Below, piece after piece: positions 36,840-48,094 of a stretch of 64,000 nucleotides of DNA. Each line of letters begins with the position of its first letter. Position 1 is the first letter of the stretch. The stretch is from Sinonovacula constricta. Its lineage: Eukaryota > Mollusca > Bivalvia > Cardiida > Solecurtidae. The notes under the pieces are model-generated. The model was not told where the DNA came from. It saw nothing but the letters and a program-made list of their open reading frames with translations, and searched no databases. The stretch spans positions 61,027,780 to 61,091,779 of the forward strand of contig CM017558.1 of NCBI GenBank assembly GCA_007844125.1, in the 5' to 3' direction. The position numbers and the translations under genes are program-made.

Positions 36840-37163
36840 TTATTTCGATAAAACTAAACCCTTGTAATTTGAATCCAAATCCCATTTACAGCTTTCTTTA
36901 CCGAATGCGTTCGGTAACGTTAGAATGAGTTGATGAGATGATACGAATGAGGTCTCCATATCCTGGAATAGGGCTACAGTTGGCAGTAAAGCCCCGGGCG
37001 GGATATGACAACTATCTTGACCTAGTATAAAATGAGTGTTAACATTTGAAGCATGCGTGGATACAAATGATGCGTGTTGTCCTTTCAGACATTTGTTTTT
37101 CTTTTCTGTACTACCATTACTTGTTACCAGTCCTGAAGACAGGCCGCGAGTTGGAAATGTCAT
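36840..37163 (-). CDS. Unrecognised 107-codon open frame
   Basis: Single open frame on the minus strand from ATG at 37163, opening MTFPTRGLSSGLVTSNG, with no signal peptide, membrane segment or domain that I recognise. Amino-acid use is balanced rather than the Lys/Asn/Ile/Phe-rich pattern expected of random AT-rich frames, and the underlying sequence is less AT-rich than its flanks, which is mild support for present or past coding. There is no clear splice border. It could be a terminal exon, a retro-copy or a transposon fragment. Confidence 0.28.
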   Translation of the reverse strand: MTFPTRGLSSGLVTSNGSTEKKNKCLKGQHASFVSTHASNVNTHFILGQDSCHIPPGALLPTVALFQDMETSFVSSHQLILTLPNAFGKESCKWDLDSNYKGLVLSK

Positions 37164-38734
37164 GCAGGGTCAGGCATTTGAGGCTCTGAAAAAAATAATC
37201 TCATAACTATGGACGCGGTCACAAGCAAAACCACCTCAAAATCGACTCGAACCAAATATGACAGCCCGCATTTGTTCACAGTATTTAGAATTCGCCCTAC
37301 ATTTGTAGCCAATCAGAAGCTATGAAAATTCAAATTCCTCAGCGATTTATTTCAAAAGAACTCCTTTCTATTTTACAATGAACGAAATAGATCGATCTAT
37401 TTTACTAAATAGTGTTATTTTCAACTACGCATGTGCAACAAACCACGCATTCTGGCTTGACTCCTCCCCTTGTGACGACAAGTTTGAACACGTCAAGACG
37501 ATTGACAGTTTGATTTACAGTTTTATGGGGCGGACTACATGTCAATTTTGGTAGAACAGGTAGAAGCGAGGCGGGGACTTCTAGATCGGATAGAATCTAT
37601 TAAGACGTTTCCATAGAAGCTTGCACTCGCTGCGCTCGTTTCGGCTTCTATTTATTTTTTTATAATTCCTATACTAATAACCTGTAATGTATAATATAAT
37701 TTACATTAAAGTTAGGCTTTCTTCTATCGGGTAGTAGTAGAGCGCTTGACCGCTAAAAAGGCCTGTGGTTTATTTCCCGTCAGCGGTGACCGACTGTTCG
37801 TGTTGATTGTAGAAACACATGTATTAAAAGTGATAGTATGTGTTTGGTATTCATAAGAAAATATTGTCATTTTCCAGCTTTATGAATAAGATTTCATACA
37901 TTACCACATGCGCAGACAGGAGATATATTAGGTCGATGAAGTAAAAACGGGCAAATATTACTTGAAATGCGTCGAGACGTTAATGAGTATCAAAACATAA
38001 TGACAACACAGTCTTTTTTATGACAGCATTTTATATTTAATCCAAAGATCAAATGTGAAACTTTATTAAAATTCACGTTGCGCCTTCATTGTTTTGCTCT
38101 TGCGAAGAAACACACAATGCAAATTTGATCATCAAATACCAAGCCTGTAGAAATAGAAGGGCTGCAAGCGCTGTGGCGTTCGCTTCTACGGACAGGAAGT
38201 CACATGCCGAGACATGAACACCGGTGTTGATAAACTGCAGAGCATATTGTTGTGTTTAGTTGGCCCTTTTCTCTTAAACATTACAATTCCGCTTTCAATG
38301 TTGTAGCAAATTGATAAGCAGAAAGCTAAGGGTCAATAATAAAGACGAGTTGTTGACTTTACCGAGGGGATTTATTGTAATTATCGCTATATGTATTATG
38401 CTTGTTTCATCATGCGTTCAACATAAACCCTGAATGCTGTTTTCGTTAGCGCTATGGATTATTTAAAGCATTTCAAAAGCATACTTGTGTCTGCTTTAAA
38501 CAGATCGGATATACTGATGTAAACATTTGATACTTTTGTACTGGTATGAATTCTTACTGTATGCCTCTGCATACATGTATCATTTCACGCCGTATAACGG
38601 AAATACTTAGAATAACTGTTTGTCGCGCTGGAGACGGCGATTGTCATAATGTTCCTCATTACCGCATCGTGCGACCAGAAGGTTGCTCAAATAAGTAAAA
38701 CACATATAACCTAGCTTCTCTAAACACTATATGG

Positions 38735-39697
38735 ACATTTTATTTAAATGAAGTTACTACTTTCGTCATAACTTATAGAAAATATCAGCGCTTGGACATG
38801 TTGAATTCAAATAGATCGTTTTTCTTTTCTTTGCTTGCATTTTAGAAACTCGTCAGGAAGTGCGAGGTTAGAGCTCTGTAAAACCGGTTAAAGCACCCCA
38901 GTCAGACCATATTGCCGACTGACCGTTCCAAGGCGGTAACTGTTCTTACTTTTCGCTTGGCTTGCATGTGAAATACCTTTGTTCCGTGCCTTTTCGGAGT
39001 GTGGTATATGTTGCAATGCTCATAGTACTTTGTCATAAATTCTTATTCATGATCACAACAATGTTACTTGTGCAGTGTGGCGGTCGTAAAAAATCTCCCC
39101 GTGCATGTAATCTATGTTGTCATTTAGTTCATCCTATAAGGATTATTACGTGTATTTCCTTTGATGGACATTGGACTTTGGTTCTTCAATTCCAACTTCA
39201 CATGAACAGGCTGTTACAACCATTTATTCGTCTTTAGTCATGTTTGTTCATGATTCAGAAAGTTAATTTCTTTTATAGTCAACCATTTTTGTGTAGTTTT
39301 TCAACTCGAAATAATACCATATTCTTTTCTAAACACTATATGGACATTATTTTTCAATGAAGTTACTACTTTCGCCATAACTTATAGAAAATATCAGCGC
39401 TTGGACATGTTGTATTCAAATAGATCGTTTTTCTTTTCTTTGCTTGCATTTTAGAAACTCGTCAGGAAGTGCGAGGTAAGAGCTCTGTAAAACCGGTTAA
39501 GCACATCAGTCGGACCATATTGCCGACTGACCGTTCCAAGGCGGTAACTGTCGGGTTTGCTCTTTTCCTTTAATGACTAATCACAAATTTGATCTTACTT
39601 TTCGCTTGGCTTGCATGTGAAATATCTTTGTTCTGTGCCTTTTCGGAGTGTGGTTTATGTTGCAATGCTCATAGGAATTTGTCATAAATTCTTATTC
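38735..39697 (-). repeat. Two head-to-tail family A copies
   Basis: Reverse-orientation copies at about 38735-39045 and 39330-39697, spaced about 605 bp apart by the same linker as in the 18-kb duplication. They differ from each other by substitutions and small gaps, so this tandem is older than the identical one at 18 kb. Confidence 0.82.
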
Positions 39698-39699
39698 AA

Positions 39700-40790
39700 A
39701 AGGTTAATTAGCATGAGCGTGTCTAATTATCTTTTGCTTTCTCTTGTTTGTTGGTTTGTTCCGTTTATCGCTCCACTAAGAGTATATCAATTATTTGGAG
39801 ACGTTGTCATGTCCCCTTGAAGCCGATATAATGGGTCCTTCATTGTTCCCTGTTATTATCTGGCACGATACCACAGCCAGTCAAATCATTCTGACACTGG
39901 GCCGATCAGTCGTGGAGCTGCCCTTATATTTGATTAAGCAATAACAAGCGAGCTTTTCTATACCACTTATAAAGGCTTTGTTGTGCGGAGGCCCTGGGTC
40001 AAATCCAGGGACTCCTATTTTTTGAAAATATACAGATAACTCAAACTTTTGAGTTTTTGAGATAATATAATAGATAAACAAAATGTAGGTATATTAATCG
40101 CATTGCTACATCTCTAACACGGCAAAATATCGCTATGGCGAAAAATATATATTTTTAGCAATTTGTGAGAGTCTTCGTCATCACAACTTTTATAACCATT
40201 CAGCTTATTTTTAACAATTATTTTTAACTTATGTAAATGATCTTTCCCGAGATCGGCCGTTTTTGCATTCCATATACCCACACCATAATGTGTTGGACAG
40301 TGAATCAGGCTTGTTATCTAATTTGCAAATTACTGATAGGAATGTTAGCAATGTTGGTGTTTCAGAAAAGTCATATTGGCTCTATACATGTCACATTTAT
40401 TGATAATTACTTCCATTGTGACTCCGAGTAGAAAAGAGGTGACACATAATTATTATATTTTTATCCTAATTATTAATATAAGTTTCTATAAATAAATGCC
40501 TCACATTATCTAACCCAACTTATTATATAGTACTAAAGGTCAAATCTATCATATCCGGCATTTAACTTACACAAATCAACAGTTCTCTGGCTTGTATGAT
40601 AAAGCCTGTCATTATAAACGCAATTTACCAAACCCGATTATGCCTTGATAATGTGTGTGGCATGCACTCCAAAAGGCACACATTAGGAATAGCGACAACA
40701 GTCAACGGTATATCTTTTCGACTGAGGACATTTTGACAAAAATAATAAAGCTGTTTCTGTCTGTGATACACTGATACATCAGAAAGTAAA
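39700..40790. other. Intergenic; a SINE-like trace
   Basis: No gene. At 39985-40012 there is a B-box-like gggtcaaatccaggg, with a possible damaged A-box near 39905, suggesting an old tRNA-derived SINE. The rest is AT-rich, leading to the GPCR start. Confidence 0.4.
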
Positions 40791-40794
40791 AACA

Positions 40795-41670
40795 ATGGAT
40801 CAATTGTCGAATTCAAGCAACAGCACTGAAGTCATGTTTCAAGGCTACGGGAACTTCAACGTGTTATTTATTGTTCTTGGACTGAGTGGTGTTCTTCTAA
40901 ATACGCCGTGTGCCATCATTCTGGGGTCATCTTCCAAGAACTTACGGACGCAACTAAGATTACTCTTAAGTTTGTCCGTCTGTGATTGGCTGATATCGGC
41001 GATAAACATAGTCAAGGGATTCATTTTCGTGGATACAGTGTTTTTGTGGGATAGCTATGCTCCAATTAGCATACAAAGAATTCCTCAGCGCATTTTGTCT
41101 GCATTGTTCAAAGGCATTCAATGGGCAAGTCTAATAATAATGCTTGCGATTGCAGTTGATTTGCTTCTTAGAGTCAAGAAACCTTTACAATACAGCAAAC
41201 TGATGTCGAGAACGCGTGGAAATATTGCCCTTGCCTTTATAATCCTGACTTCTATACTAATTGTCAGTAGTAATTTTGTTATAGATGCAATGACTATTGC
41301 CTTTGTGCTCCAGCTTTTCGCATCACTTATTGCATTTGTGACATTTTGCGTTATTTATGCTTGCATTATCTGTGAAATTCGTAAAATGTCCACAAATAAT
41401 ATCGGACCTAACGGCTACCGGGCATTGCGTAAGGTCGCGTGCACAACTGCTTGCATTCTGGGGACATACATTTTATGTTTAATGCCAGTACTTTGGTATT
41501 GTATTATTTGTGGTATCGCAACGGAAGTGTGTGCATACTTTGCAGATCATATACAACTGTCTTTGGAATGTATTTACCTGTTGAATTCCTCGTTAGATCC
41601 AATCATATACATAATTCGAGTACCTGAAGTGAGAAATAGACTTGCGTCCCTTATAGATTGTACACGATGA
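40795..41670 (+). CDS. Rhodopsin-like (class A) GPCR, single exon
   Basis: Intact 291-residue receptor with a favourable start context (aaaacaATGG). The N-terminus has two N-glycosylation sites (N6, N9). Seven helices can be placed: TM1 about 21-43 (N36), TM2 52-73 (LSVCDW, D64), TM3 105-127, TM4 143-163, TM5 166-195, TM6 214-239 (CLMP, P231), TM7 254-275 (NSSLDPIIY). The C-tail is short, with helix-8-like RVPEVRNRL and C289. The usual D-R-Y at the end of TM3 is D122-L-L, so the conserved arginine is absent. There is no cysteine at the top of TM3, the second extracellular loop is nearly absent, and TM5 lacks its proline. The last three features and DPxxY occur together in melanocortin-like and related lipid receptors, so a distant place in that group is possible; the ligand is unknown. 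Candidate polyadenylation signals lie at 42438 and 42631. Confidence 0.88.
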   Translation: MDQLSNSSNSTEVMFQGYGNFNVLFIVLGLSGVLLNTPCAIILGSSSKNLRTQLRLLLSLSVCDWLISAINIVKGFIFVDTVFLWDSYAPISIQRIPQRILSALFKGIQWASLIIMLAIAVDLLLRVKKPLQYSKLMSRTRGNIALAFIILTSILIVSSNFVIDAMTIAFVLQLFASLIAFVTFCVIYACIICEIRKMSTNNIGPNGYRALRKVACTTACILGTYILCLMPVLWYCIICGIATEVCAYFADHIQLSLECIYLLNSSLDPIIYIIRVPEVRNRLASLIDCTR

Positions 41671-44200
41671 TGGCAAGTTGCCGATGAAAATACTGGAACA
41701 GCAACGACGTGGATTTCTCTGCATTTATCGAGGCTTCGTAAAACATACAGGAAACGAAAATACAAGACGTATGGTATTTGTATGTGTGTCTTAATTGACT
41801 TTTGTTCGGTCAATTTATAATAGATGCAGTTCACATACGACATTACTTATGTTGACTTTTATAGGTAAAGTTAAAGCACCTTGCCGAAGACGTTCTTATC
41901 AAATGTTTCACATTGTGTTTTATTTGTTGCCCCATTTCATACTTCATTTATAGCATGTATAGCATATCCTATTGAGCAACATTTGACTAGCAAAAAGTTA
42001 AAAAATCGGATGATTATTCTTTGGCCTGATTTTTATCTGTTTAGGAAAATGAACTACCGGTTGCATGACATATTTGTCTAAAATTTAAAAATTTCATTCA
42101 CATTTATCTTAATGAAGAATGAATTAGTAAACAGATAACAAACTTCGAGGAAAACTACACATGTTGCTCTAAACAGCTGTTTACACATGTCATGTAAACA
42201 TAAAAGTAAGCAACGTCGAGGTTATCATGAAGACAACATATTACACAAAAAGCCTACTAACTATGATATCCATGCTGGTTTAAATCAGATGCAATTGTCT
42301 GTGACCCCTTAAGAAAATTTTCTTGGCAGGTTCTGAATGTTGAATTCATCGGTCCATTTAGGTTATGGCATTCTATATAACGTTTAGTTGTACAGGAATG
42401 TTACGTAGATGTTACATTTATGTTCAGCCCATCAGAGAATAAAATCTTATGATATTAAACATTATAATTACCAACTTGGCAAGATATGTATATTTTGCAA
42501 ACACATTAAAAAATAAGCAATAAACAAATAATTGTATACATGTACTATAACATGCTCTTCTGTGAAAAACATGCCTTTATGCTGTAATAATGTTTATGTA
42601 CTCATTGCTATAAACATATTGTTTTGATGCAATAAAATATTTGTAGTTGTAATTTTACGGCACAAAACTGCATTTAAGCACAGGTCATAATACTAAGTTT
42701 AGTTGATTACATAAATCAGATCTTCTCATACAATTAATTAATAAATAAATTGTTTTCGAACTTTCAGAAACGAATGATTATTGCTGATAAAATTCATTAA
42801 ATACTTCAAATTTCATACGCCTTTTAAACAATATATTCTTGATAATTTTTTGAATTTAGCGATGTTTAAAACCATTATTATTTTTATACATTATTATCTT
42901 CCAATCAACGCATGTGCAATGTTGTTTACATGGCTGTGCCATCGGACTCCAATGTTTTTCGTTCGTGTATAGATTGTCAAGTAGGAAACGCATTTCTCCA
43001 GGATTAGAGTTGCAAAATGTATTTAATATAAATATGACATATATAGTCAAAGCAATCGATATAATTGCATTCAGTTATTTTATATATTGACGATAAGAAA
43101 CTAGATAACATGACGTGAAAACTACATTTTATTAAGAAAATGACCGAGTAACCCGAGTACTCGAATACTGAGTTTAGTAATTATTCACATCCCTAATTAT
43201 CAATAATCAATCTTGTCGATATAAAGGGTGTATTTTTAAAAGGCATGAACACTGCTTCTGTCGTTTGTCGAAAGAAAATCTTTGATTTGAACTTGACATC
43301 ATAGGCATGCCCGGTTAAATATCTCATTGATAAAAGTATTTAGAATGTGCTACATAATTTCTGTATAGAATATGCTTTCAGAGTCACATGTATGCAAAAG
43401 TGGAAATCTACATATATGTATGTACATTTTGTGAATAAAATATTATTCCTTTGTTTGTTTGTTTACCTGTTGCATGGTTATACATGTAGTTTATATGGGT
43501 ATAGACTATATTCACTTTATATATATATATATATACACCGGTGTTCTTTTTATGAACAGTTTTCAGTTTTAGAACCATACTATTATAAAATGCATAATAT
43601 TAAAGTTGGCTAGAGGATATGCTGAAAATATAAACTACTTCGCTTTATATATACATTTTGTTGTAATTGATAACAGGCATGCTTTAGGGAAAACATTAAA
43701 TAAATTAACGGATATATCACTATTTAAACCTTGTTGTGTATAATTTGTTTAAATAAATTGGTTTATTATATTATTATATATTTCATTATATGATGAATAA
43801 TGCTGTTACATTTATTTGAAAAGATACCATAAAAATGTTATTAGATTCAGAAAGCCATATAATCACGCGTTTATTAAATGACAAATTTTCCCCTTCGGTT
43901 CAAACAATTAAGTTATTTAAAGTGATATGCTTGAATAGTAATTGACTTGTATTTATTTATGCATTTTTTGATTTTAAAATTCCATTATGACCATAATTAA
44001 AAAAATGTCGCCGATATTAATTCTTCATTTATACTGATAATGAACGTTTTGTAAGGTATTTGTCAAGGTTTAAAGTGGCTACTATTTTTCTTTCGTTCCT
44101 CTGCTCCTATGGACAATTCCTAAAATGCCCAACAATCTTAAACACTAATTTCAGATATCATCAGACAAAATTCGTGGCAGTTAATAAGTAGCATATTAGA
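41671..44200. other. 3' flank of the GPCR and AT-rich intergenic
   Basis: No further gene seen. Contains the candidate AATAAA signals for the GPCR and a (TA)n tract near 43520-43535. Short frames (up to 89 codons) show no recognisable features. Confidence 0.55.
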
Positions 44201-44355
44201 GTGAGAGACAAGACAGACAGGCAGACAGACAGACAAGCATACAGACAGACAAAGACAGAGAGGCAGACAGACAGAGAGACATACAGAAATACAGACAAGC
44301 AGACAGAGAGAGAGAGAGAGAGAGATAGAGTGAGAGAGAGAGAAGAGAGAGAGAG
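44201..44355. repeat. GACA/GA compound microsatellite
   Basis: Imperfect (GACA)n grading into (GA)n. It abuts the 3' end of the LINE fragment at 44356, where simple sequence is common. The frames through it (Thr-Asp-Arg-Gln repeats or their complement) are not genes. Confidence 0.92.
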
Positions 44356-45739
44356 TGATTTGGGTTTTACGGCACACCGACACTTAACAGGTCATACGGC
44401 GCCTAATACAAAGTTTAATGTAAATTAAATAGAGCATAATCAGGTTAAAACTAAACTATGTAAGTAAAATATAGAAAAATAAAAAAACTATCAGGTTAAA
44501 AAAATAAATTATAATTGAAAACAGGCCAACACATCAGATGGTTTAAAAAAGTATAACGGTTGGTAAATAAACAGTTTAAGAATTTATAACTTATTAAGAA
44601 TACTAATCTCGTTCAAGAAGCAAACACGTTTAGAATACGACACTGTCCTAAATAGTTCGTACATGTTATTGACATTAAAATACTTCGACCGTAAGTGGTC
44701 TGTGTTGATACACTGTAATAAAATATGGTTGACTGTCAGTGATTCATAGCAAGGAACACATACAGATTGAACTTTTCTTTATAAAAGATATGAATCAGGT
44801 AATCTAGTATGTACAACTGCGACAGCGGGTAAGAGCTTACGTCTTCTCGTCGACATTCTCTGCAAGCAGAGACATTGGCACCGACGTTATGCTTAATTAC
44901 GTGTAATTTGTTAAAAAATATACTGTCTCACTTGTTTGCCACTTGGTTAATATGTTTTCGGTTAATAAGTGGTTTAAAATCAGTGTGTGGGATGCAAAGA
45001 TCTGTCTCAGTGATGGCTGAGGCAGATTTTGCACCCCTGTCAGCATCTTCGTTTCCTCGGATGCCTACATGACTAGAAAGCCTAACAGAAGGAGATTTCG
45101 TTAGTGCCATATAAACTTTCAAGTTGGCCAAGGACAGTGCGAACATGTGGATTTGAATAATTCAGTGACTTAATGCTCTGCAATACAGATAATGAGTCTG
45201 AAAATATAACATATTTTCACCGGAATGTTCTGAAATGAAATCAAGGCCTAGATTTCAAGCCCGGACTTCAGCGGTGAAGATAGACGAGTTGTTAGGAAGT
45301 CTTTGTTTAAAGCAGTGGCTATTACTTACGGAAGCACAGCCAACGTGAGTGTCCGTCTTTGAACCATCTTTGAACCATCAGTAGATATATGAAGGTGATC
45401 AGAATACTTGTCACGGAGTTCGAGAACTTCAGATCGTGAAATCATGGGATCATTGTTCGACTTATTATTTTCACAGAGTTCTAAATTCACATCAGGGAAC
45501 GGAGATGCCATTGTGGGGTTTTCAGAAATGTTATCGATTGTTTTATACCTGATGTTCTTATGCTATCTTTTAGCCTTAAACCAAGAGGTCTGATGGCTTT
45601 AGGTGATCGATCATAAAGCTCTTCATATTTAGGGTTGTAAACACAATTAAACGTTGGGTTAACAGAGTTAGACACGAGTTTAATTATATACCGCAAAGAA
45701 AGTTTCATCGCGACACAAGAATAATGATGGTTCACCTAG
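44356..45739 (-). mobile_element. Decayed LINE 3' part with RNase H (I/Nimb/jockey-like)
   Basis: Minus strand. The linker after the reverse transcriptase reads LRYIIKLVSNSVNP and SPKAIRPLGLRLKD; then come the RNase H blocks HISTDGSK (first catalytic Asp) and, in another frame, IFTAEVRA and SSHVGIRGNEDADRGAK, which carries the last RNase H block. The 3' region ends with a gtgtcggtgtgccgtaaaac motif next to the microsatellite. Frames are broken by stops and shifts, so the element is dead; the endonuclease and most of the reverse transcriptase are missing, as in 5'-truncated insertions. Confidence 0.85.
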
Positions 45740-47690
45740 GCGTATGTACAGTGTCATTTTTATGCACTTGAGAAATAAGTGTACTCTGTTTAGCCGATAT
45801 TAAGTGACGTCGCCGGAAGTGGAAATTCGATTTCTAGATAAGTTTAATAATTACATACATACGCACTTGTTTACCGTAAGTGTTTTAAATTTTGTAAAAC
45901 ACGTGTAATTATAAGATGTATATGTTAGCACGAAAACTACATTTGTGTTGCCTGGAGCAATATTTTTAGAAATTAATCCTTTTATTTATTGTCTAAATGA
46001 AATCTGCAGAGATGAGTGTGTGTTCAATAGTGTATAAAGTTTGTTGTTTACACGTAAATCTAAAGTAATTAAGGTTATTTTGTGCTTTGAAGCTTGAAGC
46101 GAAATACTTTAATTCCGTAACTTATCATTACATTAAAGCTATTAAATAACATTATTTTAAATCAAGTTCTATCGACGGACTCTGTATCGTCATGTCATTT
46201 GACATGCAATTAATCTTGACTGAATCTGACAGTGCAAGCTGTTGGTAATCTATTTTAGTAATGCAACAGTAAATAAGGGACACTACCTTTCATTTGGGTA
46301 AAATAACACCCCGTCAACCATGGCACCAAGTTTTCCTATCATTTCGTAATTATCCTAAATAAAAGCAATTACCAAAACTTATCTGAAGTCGGCAACCGTG
46401 CGTGTAAGCATTCATACATTTACCCGCCGTGGACGCCAAGAGTGAAAAATGTTGTTGGTGAGGCACTGCCGAACACGTCAGAAATGTGTTTTTGTGAACG
46501 GACACTTGAAACAAAATAAGGATGATATTATACCATAAATATTCTTAATATTATTCAACTGTTAAAGATGCAGGTATCGGAATGTTTGAGACAAAATGAC
46601 TTGCAAAAATGCTTTTTTCCTATAGACATGCCTTTTTGAAAGTCTCTGAACCAATGATTTTATATTTGCGCCAAAGTTATCACAAAAAAAAACAAAATGC
46701 CGTCAATTCCTGTATTTCTATGCACCTGTATCGGAATAGGGCGTGAAACGAACGAGTGATGTTAACGTAATGACATTTAAAACTCTATCGCAATTACCTT
46801 TTTTAATATATTTTTGTAGTTTAGTCACATTCTACAAATATATTAATTTAAATTATGCCTACTTTTTCAAGAACATGCATATACAGAAGACGTCGATGTG
46901 CTCTTCTGAAATGTATCAAAGACAGAGGAATGTTTTAAAATATAAAAATAAATGTTAGCCTAAGCTACTGGCTTCCACAGTTTGACTTTCCAAAGTCAGT
47001 TGTAGTACATATGCTACGTTCTTTTTTGGTCTCTGAACGTGCTTGACGTGATAGTTACTACAGGTCAATATTTCCTTTGCAAATAAATGTATTTTGAAGC
47101 ACAGAACATGCTCACCTTGTAGAGAGATAAAGTATTGTTATAGTAATGTATTTGTAAAAGCAACACTATTGTGTTAAGCTGACAGCCAGCCTTATTACTA
47201 TTGATTGCCAAATTCAACATAACAAATCATCATGTTATTTTGACAGTTCTTATTGACATTTAGATAAATAACAAAAATAGTATGCATATAAGTACAATTT
47301 AAGTAAATTAACTGTTCTCTGTGCTAAAAAGTATATTGATTGCACGCTGAGTTAATAATGCATATTTCGCTGGGGATTATTATTTACATGGATTCATACT
47401 ATCAGTAACATAAATTTGAAAATAATATTTTATTTAGGACTTTACGTAGTCCAGAGTTTTATAAATGTTGTCACTTGCTCAGCTTGTTATTGACTTTTGT
47501 TTTCACGAGTGACCGATATATACCAGCTTCATGTTTCATCATTTTATAATCAGAAATATATGATCTTACGACACCGAGCTCTCTAATTGCTTCTGTGTTA
47601 TACATATATTTTCCCGGCTTCAGTTCCACTTTTTGTGCTGCTCCCTGACAAACTTAGGTTCCTGAACAATAAGGTTCCAGTTTTGAAACA
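45740..47690. other. Intergenic, no gene recognised
   Basis: AT-rich sequence with only short frames (for example 71 codons at 46743-46958, rich in Phe and Lys). Nothing supports a gene. Confidence 0.5.
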
Positions 47691-47692
47691 TA

Positions 47693-47875
47693 TCATTTCA
47701 TAGACGTCAAGCTTGTCAAACTTAACGTCGAGCTTAGCGTCAAACTTAACGTCAAACTTAACATCAAGCTAAGCTTTTAACTTAGCCTCAAACTTAACGT
47801 CAAGCTCAGCGTCAAACTTAAAGTCAAGCTTAGCGTCAAACTTAACGTCAAACTTAGCATCGTCGTGAATGTTGG
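47693..47875. repeat. 12-bp minisatellite encoding a (D-A/V-K-F/L) tetrapeptide
   Basis: About 14 imperfect copies of a 12-bp unit alternating cgtcaaacttaa and cgtcaagcttag. On the minus strand one frame reads repeated Asp-Ala/Val-Lys-Phe/Leu with a TAG in the middle. No flanking open exon was seen, so coding is unlikely today. Confidence 0.85.
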
Positions 47876-47889
47876 AGCGCTCCACAAAC

Positions 47890-48090
47890 CAGGTTTAAGC
47901 ACCCCAGTTGGTCCTTTGCCGATTGACCGTTCCAAGGAGGTAACTGATGTTTTTTTCTTTATGTGTCTTATGTCTCGTCTCTGTGTTTTGTCACATTTGC
48001 ATTTACCTTGTTTACCTTTGTCTACTGGTAGATAAAATTTAAATATCTGTGAAAATTTTGATAGGACCTTTTCTTATTTACCTATAGTCT
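47890..48090 (-). repeat. Family A fragment plus companion module
   Basis: Reverse copy of the core (tttaagcaccccagttggtc, gaccgttccaaggaggtaac) joined to the companion module (gtagataaaatttaaatatc). This shows that the two modules belong to one larger element. Confidence 0.7.
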
Positions 48091-48094
48091 GTGT

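Noticed and set aside
37540..38205. Possible inverted-repeat element between two aagcg-like motifs near 37.6 and 38.2 kb
   Set aside because: The similarity between the two ends is short and imperfect, and no target-site duplication was seen.
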